Assembly (NCBI GenBank): GCA_036768485.1
Contig: JAVLUZ010000145.1
Span: 16,767,026 to 16,831,025, forward strand
Source: Mermis nigrescens
Taxonomy: Eukaryota; Nematoda; Enoplea; Mermithida; Mermithidae
Reading direction: 5' to 3'
DNA length: 64,000 bases
The position numbers and the translations under genes are program-made. Positions 10,566-21,539 of the stretch are shown in pieces. Below the pieces are notes generated by a model. It ran no database searches. It was not told the origin of the DNA and was given only the letters and a program-made list of their open reading frames with translations. The first letter of the stretch is position 1, and every line of letters starts with the position of its first letter.

Positions 10566-11152
10566 TTATCATATGATCTTGGGGGAACGGGGGTAGTTGG
10601 AGGGAATTCAACCCCTCCCCCTAGAAAAATTTTTTCAACCCCCTGAATTCGCGATTTTCCAAAAATTTCCTAAAACTTTGTAGAAAGGGTGCATTTTAAA
10701 GTGTTTTTAGATAGGTATCTATTTGCCCGAAAGTGTGAAAATTCGGCGCTACGCGCCAGGCACGTAGCTGGCCGTCCTATTTCGAGAGGACCAACACCAA
10801 TTTTGGGAGGCCCGGGGTCCAAAAAGGCCAAAAATAGCACAAAATAACGTTTAAAAAGTCCTATTTTTCCGGTTTTTTCTGAATTTTTTGGGGGGGGTCC
10901 GGCGGACCCCATTCCGCCAGAGCTACGTGCCTGCTTCGCGCTATATATGCTCATTTTTTGACTATATTTTGTTCAAGTTGTCCGACTTTATTATTTTCTC
11001 GAAGTTTTTAAAATGTTTTTATGCCCTAGAAAGACAGAGCATCGTTAGAAACACCGAAAAACCATGTTTTGACACGTATCCTATCCATCCACCATTTTTG
11101 GGCCCGAAAGAGGCACTTTAAAATTTCACTCCCCCAGAATTCCCATGCTACG
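10566..11152. mobile_element. Decayed CATACATG-type element with a nested insertion
   Basis: The sequence from CATATGATCTTGGGGG (about 10569) to CCCATGCTACGCATG (about 11153) resembles the family at 9268-9678 and 52590-52935, including the 'tctagaaagacagagcatcgt' type core. No target duplication is preserved. The element at 10757-10933 is inserted in it. Confidence 0.5.
10757..10933. mobile_element. Short hAT-like element, CAGGCACGTAGCT tips, inserted in a GC hairpin
   Basis: Left CAGGCACGTAGCT and right AGCTACGTGCCTG are perfect 13-bp inverted tips. The flanks CTACGCGC (10749-10756) and CTTCGCGC (10934-10941) match at 7 of 8 positions. The duplicated target is the loop and right stem of a copy of the recurrent GGCGC hairpin. 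Confidence 0.75.
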
Positions 11153-11159
11153 CATGTCT

Positions 11160-11570
11160 GACAGAAATAAAGTTATTATGAAAAAAAATTGCGAAAAATG
11201 AATAAAAAAGAAAATAAATTCTTAAACGAAAAGCAATTTGTAGATGACGCTTTCACAATAGGTATAGTTTCACAGAATATAAGAGAAGTCATCGTTTTAC
11301 AAAAGGGAAAAGAAAAAAGAACGTGATGGAAGCACGGTCGTTATCGCTAGTTGCTGCAATTTCATTTGATTTCTTTTCGCGAATATATAATTACATACAT
11401 GTAAAATATAATATTAAAGAATGACGAGAAAAATGTTTAAAAAAAGAAAGTAAATACGTGAAAAGCCATTTCTAGATGACGCTTTCAAAATATCGTTTTG
11501 TAGTATAGAATAGGAGATGTCACCGTTTGACAAAAGGAAAAAGAAAGCGAAACAAGAAGCAAAAATTGAC
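11160..11570. repeat. Diverged tandem duplication in the MRG15 intron
   Basis: About 11205-11320 and 11445-11560 share the order 'aaagc.atttgtagatgacgctttca...', 'agaatata.gagaagtca' and 'cgttttacaaaag'. The duplicated exon fragment 11321-11372 lies between the two units. Confidence 0.55.
11321..11372 (-). pseudogene. Duplicated MRG15 exon-start fragment with its splice acceptor
   Basis: These 52 bases match 10496-10547 with only four differences, all transitions. On the minus strand they keep the acceptor (gaaattgcag) and the first 33 coding bases of the linker exon with no stop, followed by a GT (CAC|GTTCT). The copy is an exon fragment in the preceding intron of the same gene. It could be inert, or be used as a mutually exclusive or competing exon start. 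Confidence 0.7.
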
Positions 11571-12687
11571 AAAAGGAGGAAGAATAAATACTCGAACGTA
11601 TGCAAATCATGTTTTTACGTGTTCTAATTGAAGAAATGCAAAAATAAGCGAGAAATAGCACAAATATATTTGATAATAATTACAATCGTATTATGTTTAC
11701 TAGGTGTGAAACACTTTAAGCAAAACGCCGTGAATAGAAGAGGGGAATACACGAGAGGAAAACATAGTATTACAACAAGAAAAACGGAGTATATAAATAA
11801 AAAATAACATACAACGAAAAAATGCAATACAAATAGGATCGCAAAAGTGGAACTAGGCTGCTTAAGCTTTGCTCCTTTAATCCTTCGACTGACATCATTC
11901 AATTCCCCATCAGGTGGTGTAATTTGTATAACACAATCTTACGTATTATACACTTTATCCATCAGAATAAAAAATCAGCCTAGTTGTCAAGTTTTAGCGA
12001 ATTCCACTAAACGTTTTTTAATTCTTTAGCAATACTACATGATCTCACTAAACAGACAAAGCATAAAACGATTTTGCGGCAAGCTAGAACTTCCTGCGAT
12101 AACGTTCTAATTTGCCACGAACTCAAGCATGAATGAAGCACGCGTGAGGCTTTTCGGTTCTGATTTCTAGTGATAAATTATTCAGATCGAGCAACTCATT
12201 TGATAATCCGCTAATCGGGTTCCTTTCGATTCCAAACCAAAAAGAACGTGGGTGATTTGTGTCTAGACCACAGAATGACAAAAGGCAACATTTTGCAGGT
12301 AAAATACGAGTTACGTAAAATTATGACAAAGAACATGCAAGATTCCGAACTTTTGCAAAAGTGATTGAAATCAGTCAGAAACTGACAGTTATTGTAGTTC
12401 TTACGCTACTCTAATGTTTATAACAATTTTCGAGACCATTTTAGCTGGAAAATACTCTGGTTGACCCTGAATCAAGCTGACCCTCCAGACTGATTATGCT
12501 GAGCATACATGGTCGAAAGTCGATATAATAGAAGAACAGCTAAAAAAGGCAAAAAAGAGAGTTTGCACGATTAAAAAAAGAATTTAATATTCAACAACGG
12601 CGCAATTTCGATTTTTTCCGTCTAGTCAAGAAGTTGCTTCTTCAAAGCGGATTTATTATTATATACTTCCCTAACTATAGTAACAGA

Positions 12688-13010
12688 CAGGGCCGTATTT
12701 TTGAGGGGAAAGGAGAAGCCGCCCCCACCTTGGCCTCAAAAAATTTTGGAAGGTAAGAAAATGCACGGAAAAATGGCAAATTTAAAGTATTTTGCATTAT
12801 TTTGGCCCAATCGCGATCAAAAATAACACTTTTTATAGCCTCTTTTTGATAAAAAAAACATTTTCTGAAAGACTTCAAATTTTATGATCCTACTGGATAG
12901 AGCATGTCGAAAAATGCGGTTTTTGCGAGGTATCCCGACGAATTTTCCGAGATATAGACCATTTTATATTAGGTGGCCCCCTCCTTGGCTAAATCCTGGA
13001 TACGGGCCTG
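12688..13010. mobile_element. Short hAT-like element, CAGGGCCGTATT tips
   Basis: Left CAGGGCCGTATT and right GGATACGGGCCTG are inverted tips. The flanks GTAACAGA (12680-12687) and ATAATAGA (13011-13018) match at 6 of 8, both differences being transitions. The interior 'tagagcatgtcgaaaaatgcggt' type core is shared with 56589-56936. It is non-coding. Confidence 0.65.
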
Positions 13011-14100
13011 ATAATAGATATTACAAGGGGAGAGCCAGATACATACAGCCACAGTTCAAATTATCCATTAACATTAAAAAAGGTTTATTTGAATAAGCCG
13101 AAAGCCGTTCCCACACAGGTCTAAAATTTTCTCCAAATTCAATAAAAAATATTGCCACCTTCTCAGCAGAAATTTATAATTTTCAATGCTTAACGTCATC
13201 AGGTAAATTATTATTCATAATTTTGCTTTGAAACGACCAAAAAACATACTCGTAACATTCAAAGATCGCAAAACGAGTAATTTACTCTTCAAAGTATCAA
13301 AACTTTCAGCACTGTTCATAGAAAAAATCCACTATATCCACAGCTACCATAGATTAACATTTATATACTAGATTGAAAAAATGGCGAAAATTTGAAAAAC
13401 TTTAACTTTTATGTTCTCAATTAATAGAGCACGCTAGAAAAGATTGAAAAATGCATCTCATTTTAGATAGGCACTGCCAAATGGTTCTCGAAATAGAGAA
13501 CATACGCTAAGCCCGTCCAGTCTCACCGTTTCGGAAAACTCAAATCTATTAATTTTGATGCTATAACCTCAAGGAATTATTATATTGCTTTGATTGTATT
13601 TATTATGTAAAAATTATTCTCAATTTATTAAATTAAACGTAATATTTGATCGTCTTTATTATTAAAAAATTATTATTTTCATCTAATCGAATTGAACGTA
13701 ATACAATCACGAGACATGAAATAAAATTGTATGAGCCTATCTTGTTATCTTGTTATTTCATCTTCATGGCTTTCTTGCGATCTTGGTTGCTCACTTGCTT
13801 ATCGCTAGAGTACAGGAACCATAAAAAACTTAATAACAGACAAAATGACCATGAGTCGACATATTTTACGCATGGATTTTGTATTACGCAAATAAACCTT
13901 GGCACTCACGTGCACAAACGAGCAAACAAAATATTCCAGCAAAGGGATGGAAAATAAGCAAAATTGTGTGTAATATCTACTCGTGATTCAAGCTTCCCAA
14001 GATTTCATTTAATGGCATAATTCCGAGACTTTCATTACTTCATACAAAACTATTCGCATTTCTTTCAAAGTCCAAATAAATGTTAAGACACGTAGGCAGG
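13011..14100. other. Intron sequence, nothing recognised
   Basis: This is AT-rich sequence within the first coding intron of MRG15. No exon, RNA gene or delimitable repeat is seen. Confidence 0.4.
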
Positions 14101-14135
14101 CTTTGAAGCATTTTGTAAGATGATTTATTTCTTAC

Positions 14136-14436
14136 CCTTTGAAACTTTAGATGATCCTGTTCCACTCGACAAACCCTTTTTCTTTTTCACTTGTTCTAAG
14201 ATCCTCCTGTTCTCTTCCACAGCTGCTTTTGCACCTTCTTCAGTATACTTCGTTAAGCGATCATTTTGCAGCCATTCGTCCCATTTTGGATTCCAGCCTT
14301 GATAATGTACTAAATACCTGCAAGCCTCGGGTGATTCTACTTTCTCGACATCCAATATTTTAGCAGGATATGTGCATAAACCGTGTTTGCATAAAACCTT
14401 TTCGTCCTGAAAGTATTTTTCAGAATTTGTCGTCAT
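14136..14436 (-). CDS. MRG15: MRG15/MORF4L1 homologue, first coding exon (chromo-barrel domain)
   Basis: This exon holds the start codon (ATG at 14436-14434) and the N-terminal chromo-barrel domain that in MRG15 binds methylated histone H3K36. After MTTNSEKYFQ come EKVLCKHGLCTYPAKILDVE, YLVHYQGWNPKWDEWLQNDR and LTKYTEEG. The aromatic-cage residues expected for this fold (the YxVHYxGWNxxWDEW core) are visible. A Lys-rich tail (LEQVKKKKGLS) follows. The acceptor aattttgcag ends at 14460, leaving 23 bases of 5' UTR in this exon. Any upstream non-coding exon was not found. The donor AAAGG|GTAAGA (GT at 14135-14134) leaves one base, matching the phase of the linker exon. The apparent N-terminal extension upstream in the same frame (to 14574) is intron. 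The four exons sum to 1221 nt, or 406 residues. Confidence 0.93.
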
Positions 14437-14459
14437 ATCCAAGCTGTAGAAACGTGTAC

Positions 14460-15003
14460 CTGCAAAATTGAAAAAATTAATTCCAAAGCACGATAACCAG
14501 TAGAACACATGGGACACTGCAAAATTCTTTTTGCAAAACGTGTGTACAATGACAAAAGCAGGCGGAGGAAACACTTTTCGTTAGAAACTGTCCGCGGAAA
14601 TATTAAGGATTTTATAGTGCGCTTGGTATTTCCGGTAACGTGCATTTCCAGAATCACAGATATCTGATATCTACGGTTAGTTCATAAAAATTCATTACTC
14701 GGCCATATTTGACATGCTGATCCAACCTACGTATATCTCTAAACATCGACCTACGAAGAGGCAAGCTACTTTATGCTTACCTGAGCTGTCAGTACACTAA
14801 ATTCAGGTAGACTAGGCTTAGGCATAATGACAATAAAGCAGGAAATACGGATGTTAGATTGACTTTAAAAACTGAATAAGTATTGATATTTTTCAATTTT
14901 TTGCTGATAAAATGAGGAATTATTGCACGAACCCGTCTTTCAAATCCATCCAAAAAAGGAAGGTGCGTACCGTAGACAGTTTACCTTATATGTATATCAC
15001 GAG
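14460..15003. other. Upstream flank of MRG15 coding region, nothing delimited
   Basis: The 5' UTR intron and presumably the promoter lie here or further upstream. No clear promoter motif, exon or element could be fixed. Confidence 0.35.
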
Positions 15004-15112
15004 CTATTTTCCGCTCGTCGCATCCTATTACTCTGGCTTATTTTAAACGCTGGCACCAACATTTTGATCAGTCATGAATGCACATGACTAAGCCTAAGCC
15101 TGATAATCAGGT
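15004..15112 (+). repeat. LINE 3' UTR relic ending in an AAGCCTAAGCC motif
   Basis: 'ttattttaaac.ctggcaccaacatttt.gtcagtca' here matches the sequence just after the LINE coding region at about 44073-44118, and in reverse at about 39681-39745. The copies at 15.1 and 39.7 kb both carry the short AAGCCTAAGCCT motif. Related remnants lie near 35775-35870. Confidence 0.55.
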
Positions 15113-15279
15113 AATCCCACAAAATATAGTCCTCGAATAAATAAGCGTAAAATTCGAGGGTTCCTCAAATCACACTTGTCCATTCATTTATGCGCTTGAT
15201 AACGCAGTTTAAAAATGTCACCAATGAAATCAGCACATTTGAAAACCTAAGCAAAGTGTGAAGCATGAACGTTTCAGGC

Positions 15280-16470
15280 CAGTGTTTTTTTATTTGCACA
15301 GTGCAAACTTTTTTGGACCCGTGCAAAGAAAAAATTTGGTGATCTTTGCACGGTGCAAAGAAAAATTTGGGCAAAAATAATGTAAAATATGTCGATTTTT
15401 GAACGCCCAGGTCACTTTGAAATAAAATTTTCAAAAAATTATCGGCGCTTAGCGCCGGATAACACCAAAAAATCTTATTGTCTTTCTAGCACGCCCACTG
15501 AGTTCAATTTTTCATCCTATTTTCATTTCTGATGCAGACAGGCTTATTCTACTTTGCGTATTCCATTACCGAATTAGCAAGAAGTGGATCTTGTTTTAGC
15601 TTGTTTTACTTTTTTTAAAGATCACCCAATTTAAAAAGTGCAAAAAGTTTCAAATGAGCATTTTTTGGAAAAAATGAAAAGATTTTCGCTACTAGTGCTT
15701 GCTTTTTTGTTTTGCTTTCAAATGCCTTTTTTCGACACTTTTCCCTAATGTAGTAAATTTCTAGACCAGGTTAAACGAATCATTAGGTTTTTGTTTTACT
15801 TTACAGTGCCTACAAATTGTTAATTAAGTTTTCTGCGTCATGTTAATAGAGTAATTACGCTATTTTTTCATTTTTTACTCATGCCATTTTCAGAGCTTTC
15901 ATATGTTTTTAAACAGGATTTCGATAATTATGACGATTGAATCCTATTTTAATTTTAGCATTACAGTGTTGTTTTTTACAAATTTTTCAGTGCTAGAAAG
16001 TGAAAAATCTGAAGTGCTTTTTTTGGAAAATCCCAATAAAGTTTCGCGCTTCGTGCGATTTCTTCACTTCTATAGATATTTTCAGCATAAACATTTCAAA
16101 TAAAATTTTACATTTGATCATTTTAAAGATTTTCTGGCTCGAAAATGAGAAAAAATTTTCGCGCTTCAGTGCGACTTCCACTTATAACATGAATCGCTAG
16201 CAAAATATGTCATTTTATCTTTTGAGCATTAAATTCCTGCAGAAACCATTAAATGTGCTGAAAATTTGTTACAGAAATCGCAAATCTGTCGTTTTTCTCA
16301 GGGTAAACATAGTGTGAAAGATATAACGGCTAAACCTACAGTATCCTACCGCGCGAAGCGCGGAAAATTTTTGTATATAAAATACACTGTACAAAAAAAT
16401 TTTCGGTCGTGCAAAAGGATTTTGTGAGGCTTTTTGCACGGTGCAAAGAGGCCCGTGCAAAAAAACACTG
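15280..16470. mobile_element. Complete hAT element, CAGTGTTTTTT tips with GCAC palindromes
   Basis: It starts CAGTGTTTTTTTATTTGCAC and ends GTGCAAAAAAACACTG, flanked by the perfect 8-bp duplication TTTCAGGC (15272-15279 and 16471-16478). Subterminal repeats are variants of CTTTGCACGGTGCAAAG, where the sister family has CTTTGTACATGTACAAAG. The 1.19-kb interior is AT-rich with GC hairpins near 15443 and 16350. No transposase frame is recognisable. Confidence 0.9.
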
Positions 16471-16589
16471 TTTCAGGCCCTAGGCACAGCTTTGTATACT
16501 TTTTCAATTCATGTTAATATAAATAAATATAAAAACTAGATACCCTTTCAATCAGTCAAATAATTTATACGTTAATTATTCTCGTACTG

Positions 16590-16932
16590 ATGTCAGAAAA
16601 TTTTGGTTTGGAAATCGTTCATCATTTTTGTAGAACAAGTTACCACCCATTGTCAAACAAGCAAAGAACCTAACTCAATTTGAGAAACTACTTGCAGAAA
16701 ACTTTAACTTCAAGTCTCACTGTCGGGGGCTGATTCACACGGCATAAATAATGCCCTTTTCCCCTGTTACATTTTGCGATCAGCAAAATTTTTAACTCTT
16801 CATTTTTTGTGTTTATATTTCTGCTTCATTTTATTTGCGTCCGTCATTTCAAGTTGTTTTATATCTACTTGTTTTAGCTGCTTTCGTTTTATGTGACAAA
16901 TGAACTTACTTACTTACTTACTTACTTACTTA
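16590..16932 (+). pseudogene. LINE 3' end with (ACTT)n tail
   Basis: About 16615-16735 translates as NKLPPIVKQAKN, LTQFEKLLAENF and so on, resembling the very C-terminal part of LINE reverse-transcriptase proteins (the W/NxLP...F...L pattern). An AT-rich 3' UTR follows and the segment ends in about seven ACTT units (16904-16932), as expected of a LINE 3' tail. There is at least one stop in frame. Confidence 0.45.
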
Positions 16933-16979
16933 TGTACAAAAGGTGGGTGTCAACCTGCCACAGGAATACCGGGCTGGGC

Positions 16980-17240
16980 TTCTTGAACTAATCTCATTTT
17001 CTGCATAAAACCTGTGCAGAACAGAAGACATAGATGCAAAATACGCTTTAGACTGTATAAAAACTTAAAACGGAGTGTTTAAAGCGCGCGTTTGAGACTA
17101 AATACTCTAATTATGAGAAATTCAACACGAAGCGCCGAAAATTTTTTGCGATTTTTGGCTAAAAAAGGCAAAGGGGAGTAGAGAAAAAATCATTCTCAAA
17201 CTTCGTTTCGGGGAGGGCACGTTCCCCTTAGGCACTTGTA
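16980..17240. mobile_element. Fragment of the CAGGCCCGT element family
   Basis: The sequence 'ctaatctcattttctgcataaaacctgtgcagaacag...' matches the interior of the element at 50847-51277 over about 250 bp, including a hairpin copy near 17127. Its right tip may be the ATACGGGCCTG at about 18233-18246, displaced by later insertions. This is inferred from the order of matches. Confidence 0.5.
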
Positions 17241-17261
17241 CAGTTTAGCACCTATGAAATA

Positions 17262-17480
17262 CTCACTCAGTCATCTAAAACTCGAGCTGTTAATAGTTTA
17301 AAGCTTAAAGGTGAAAAATTTCGTTTAGATGTCAAAAAATATTCTTTTCCAAATAGAGTCCTATATCTATGGAATTCTCTCCCAGATGCGAATATTTGTT
17401 CTTCTTCGGCAAATATCTTTCAGACCAGGGTTAAAGATTACCTCAAGTCAAAAATTGTGGCTCCAAGCAGTATGCTTTAA
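17262..17480 (+). pseudogene. LINE reverse-transcriptase C-terminal fragment
   Basis: The plus frame reads VNSLKLKGEKFRLDVKKYSF, then RVLYLWNSLPDANI, SSANIFQTRVKDYL and a stop. The RxxxLWNSLPxxI...F...L pattern is the usual C-terminus of CR1/jockey-like LINE ORF2 proteins. The same region of a related element is at 43730-43919 and a third at about 51480-51815. It is 5' truncated. Confidence 0.65.
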
Positions 17481-18052
17481 TGTATCATGGAGCTATTGCA
17501 GCCAGTGAAACTAGCGATGATTTTTTATTCTTCGCATTTTGCCGTGTTTATGTGTATTTTACCTATTTCATTGACTTTGCAATAAAATTTGTATTTGTAC
17601 ATTTTTTCAGTATAGTATATACAGCTTACAGTTTTCTTTTCTTAAGGGTGTTCAAGCGTTACTTAAGATGGCTTTAAATTTTGCTGGAATTCATTTTACC
17701 AAAATCTTCTATTATCTCCGACTGCTGTTACTATTACTAATACTAATACTTTATTCGGAAAAAATTTTTTTACCATCATATCATTATATTATCACACGCT
17801 TAGGCTTTTTTATCATCATATTATCACACGCTTAGGCTTAGGCTTAGTTATGTGCACTGGCACTAATGTGAATCCTCCAACAGCGCAATTTTTCGAAAAC
17901 CCCTCGTACCCTATTTTTTAGGTATTTTGTGTTATTTGACATGGACACAAAAATCCAAACTTTCTATCCCTTTTTTTAGCTGTTTTGTGTTGCTTGTGAG
18001 ACATGAACGAAATAAACCATTCCTTTATTACTTCGCTCCTAAATATCAGGAG

Positions 18053-18125
18053 TAGGTGGCTTGGCCGATCGGTTAACGTGTTGCGCTGTAGATCGAGAGG
18101 TCTGAGGATCAAAACCCGGCAACTG
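18053..18125 (+). other. tRNA-like sequence, possibly a SINE head
   Basis: A segment resembling box A (TGGCTTGGCCGATCGGTTAA) and a weak box B (GAGGATCAAAACCC) are spaced as in a tRNA, with CTGTAGATC in the anticodon position (GTA). Stem pairing is poor, so a functional tRNA is unlikely. Confidence 0.35.
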
Positions 18126-18294
18126 AAAGTTATTTTCTCTCGCGGAAAAAGCATTATATATACCCTAATGTTAAAAAAGATAGAAAAAATTCGATAGGTG
18201 TTAAAGTGTACAAGTACCCACTATCTCCCATGGATACGGGCCTGCATGGATTGCAACTATAAAGTGCACTTTACGGATAGTACCCGTGTGGCGT

Positions 18295-18485
18295 TGTCGC
18301 GTGCCCAGGGGGTATTCCTGTGCCTGGAGCACACACACCTTTTGTGTGTGTACGCGTTTGGTACCTACAGTACATGTATAAGCTATATTATACTTGAGCA
18401 TATGATAGTACTTGCGCCGCTATTTTTGATATTTTCAAATACGCTGATTTCGCTTGCGACATTTCATATTTTTAATTTTATCCTT
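18295..18485. repeat. Left copy of an inverted repeat with 24625-24785
   Basis: 'ggtacctacagtacatgtataagctatattata', 'catatgatagtacttgcgc' and 'aaatacgctgatttc' recur in reverse complement at 24625-24785. The right copy is immediately followed by the 1.09-kb TIR element at 24786. Confidence 0.65.
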
Positions 18486-18798
18486 CATATGTATGTGCAT
18501 TGAGAGCAACAATAGCAAAGAAATGTGGTTGATACCTAAAAAGAAATGATTTAGCGCAAATACGATAAGTACATGTTATACATATGTTCTCACTCGTACC
18601 TATGCAGCAGGTACCTACTATACATTTGTTCCATATCTAACACGTTCACAAAGTTATGTACATATGTACATATATACATATACATGCATAAGTACATGAA
18701 ATAGGTTCTATAAATATTTGCATGCCTTTTGTCAGCTCGCTTAGTTTGATCAAGAAGAGCCTCTAAGTCCGTGACCTATAGTTGTCGTTCTCATTTCC

Positions 18799-18935
18799 AC
18801 CTTCTTGTTGTAATCTTTTTAACCCCGGCTCGGTGCATGAAATTGCTCAACAATAGAACACCCTTATTACTGTAGCGCCCGACTTCATCCTTACTCAACG
18901 GCCGGCAATTGAATTCATTGAACACTGAAGAACTC
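18799..18935 (-). repeat. Coding-like repeat, copy 1
   Basis: On the minus strand the frame reads LSKDEVGRYSNKGVLLLSNF, then MHRAGVKK. Copy 2 at 24352-24480 gives LSNYEVGRYSSKGVLLLSNF and MHQAGVKK. The two are about 5.5 kb apart in the same orientation, with the 5.3-kb hAT element between them. I do not recognise the peptide. It may be a fragment of a transposon protein or just a repeat with an open frame. Confidence 0.45.
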
Positions 18936-19120
18936 GGTCGTTTTTTGCAGCAAAATACAGAATTAATCTCATGCCTAGTGATCGACCAGAGATCCGGCTC
19001 CAGCTCCGGCCTCCGGCAAATCCGGCCATTTTTTCCACTCCGGTGCTCCGGCTGGTGGACATCCAAAAATCGGCCGGAGGCGAGAGACTTTTTCGTTTTT
19101 TGCATAGTGACCGAACGTAC

Positions 19121-20778
19121 TACAGTCCGGTCCACAAATAACGGTGCACAAGCGCTTGTATTGCAAGCATCTACCAAGCAAAATTCAAGCAAATAACATG
19201 AAATTGACAAAAATTTGTCAAGCCACGTTGACAGAATCGCTTGTCAAATTTTTGCCAATTTTTTGACAAGAATTTGTTCATTAAACTAAGCCGACAGATT
19301 TATTGTTCATGATTGACAGTTACTTCTTTTTATTGACTATCATTGATCTCCAAGGTCTTATGTCTGCTGTACTTACTGTGTGCAAGTCCGTTAATTCGAT
19401 ACCTACATACTATAGGTACCTGCTTATGATAGATGAGATGAAAATATTGTGACATGTGTAGGTACCCAAGCATAAATATTCTCAGTAGGTGTTCTGTGTA
19501 CTTACAGAACGCAGCAAGAGCGTATTTTTCTAATATCAGGCATGAATATAAATGTGCAGAGCAGATACCAAAGTACCTTGTACGCCTATAACGATATTGA
19601 ATAACGCTACATAATGGGTGTTTATATGTAGGTGCAGCAGCGGCGCATAAACCGTTAGAGGTCAAACTACAGTATGCATAATGGCAAGCTTTCCGTGCTG
19701 CCCTCTGGGAATTAGGCCTGATGATTCTAAATAACATTTTAATCGAAAAATAGTGTAGAAGCAGAAGTTTGTGCTACAGGCAAGATGTATCAAAACATTT
19801 CAAAGTAATTTTCCATCCAAATTTAGGGGTTAATTCAAAAGGATGGAATTTTTATCTCAAAAAGGAAAAATTAATTTTTAATAAAGAATATTGTAGAAAA
19901 TTAATATTCTCTCCTTTGCATTAAATTAAAATGATCAATATACTGGTTGATTGATGAATTATTAAGTGTAGCAAGCATAGGTCTTATACGCACATAATTT
20001 GGATGTTATGAAAATTTTGAACTAAATAGAAACAATAAATACAGTAATGAAAAATGTTGAAATCGAAAAACGATTTATGTACTTTACTGTTGAAAGTACT
20101 ATGTACTCATTCAAAATCTAGGAACCCATTTTTTCAAATATTAGAAAATTTTATTTCAAATCAAAACTTGTATTAAAATCTAAATTTAGGCATTCAAAAA
20201 TTCAAAAGTCAAAGTGTTTTTGAATTAAGCAGAATAAAATCTTTCTTTGTGATACATAAATGTCTTCAAAAACATTTTAAATGAAAGGTTCTGCGGAATC
20301 TACATGTTAAACAGGAAGGTACACACACCTATATATCCACATTTCAAATTACAAGTCGCTATTTTTTAATTCATTTGACTTTCCTTGCTTCACATGTCAT
20401 AAATTTAGTCGAAATGTCTAGCTGTCATAAATCTCCCATTAGTTGAGAACAATAGTGCACGCGCACTGTGCATTAGCACAATTTGGTCATCATACACAGA
20501 ATGCACACTTGCAGGCTGTACCTACATACATCATACGTTTACCTACCTACATCTTTTATTCTCAAATTCGGCCTAATGAATCTGTAATTTATTATGCTGT
20601 GACACTTGAGTAATTTATAACTGAGTTGTGACCTGGCGAAAATTGGTCGTTTTCTTGACTTAAATTTGCAAAATTCTTGTCAAATGCCTGTTATACAAGA
20701 GAGATACAAATTTTTGCCAAATTCTTGTAATACAAACCGCTTGTCTCTTGTGCACCGTTATTTGTGGACCGGACTGTA
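19121..20778. mobile_element. Tc1/mariner-like TIR element nested in the hAT element
   Basis: TACAGTCCGGTCCACAAATA and 12 further bases are repeated perfectly inverted at 20747-20778, a 32-bp terminal repeat counting the TA target. After TA the tip begins CAGT, as in Tc1/mariner elements. Inner sequence near both ends repeats 'caaatttttgccaa' and 'cttgt' words. There is no transposase frame. Confidence 0.8.
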
Positions 20779-21539
20779 ATTGCTGACATTATGCTTATTA
20801 AATTTAGTCAGAGCACAATATAATAGCAGAAAAAGGAAATAACACCAAATAAAGTGTCTATCACCACCACAATCGTAAAATATTTATTTTTAGGAAAAAA
20901 ACGAAAATGAAAATGAAACAAAAATTGTGAAAATCGCTGCAGTAAATTCCTGTTAACACTGGAAGTCATAGGGTAGCATAAGATGCAGTCTGGCCTGCAC
21001 TGCACATGCTATACTGATTTTCCAGATAATGTTGCTGTCCATTCTGTACGTCAAATTCGCGGTTCACTGAACATAATATAGTATGTAACGTACCTATCTA
21101 TATAGTATACGGTCACACAATATCATGTTTTAACATCAAATATTGCCTATTGACGCTTTATTTAGGACAGGCTAAGGAGACGACAGCTTTTTTCTTAATA
21201 AAAGCATTGAATAAAATTTTGTTGAATGTAGTCTATTTTACCAGTTGCGGATCTAGAATTTTCCTAAGGGGCGGTATCCCTACTTTTCCAAAAACAGCCA
21301 AAAATAGGTGCGAAAATTTGCCCTTAAAGCACGACATAGCGTTTTTTCAGTGTTTTACATTGTATACTTTCACATAAAATCACTTTTAACGCAATTATTG
21401 TTTTTTTAAATTTTAAAATCCTAGACAATTTCGTGTGAAAAAAATCATTAAATTTCTTTGACTTCAACAAAAAGCTGACGCGAAGCGTCGGAAAATTTGT
21501 GAAATTAACGCGGATCGATGTCAAGAAACATGACTTATT

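Noticed and set aside
10165..10596. Plus-strand 143-codon open frame
   Set aside because: It is antisense to the MRG15 linker exon, whose splice sites and phase support the minus strand.
14437..14574. N-terminal extension of the MRG15 first exon in the same open frame
   Set aside because: It crosses a good splice acceptor (aattttgcag at 14460) and does not resemble MRG15; it is intron read-through.
17800..17850. Telomere-like TTAGGC repeats
   Set aside because: Only two or three units at each place, tied to LINE or TIR elements; no terminal array.
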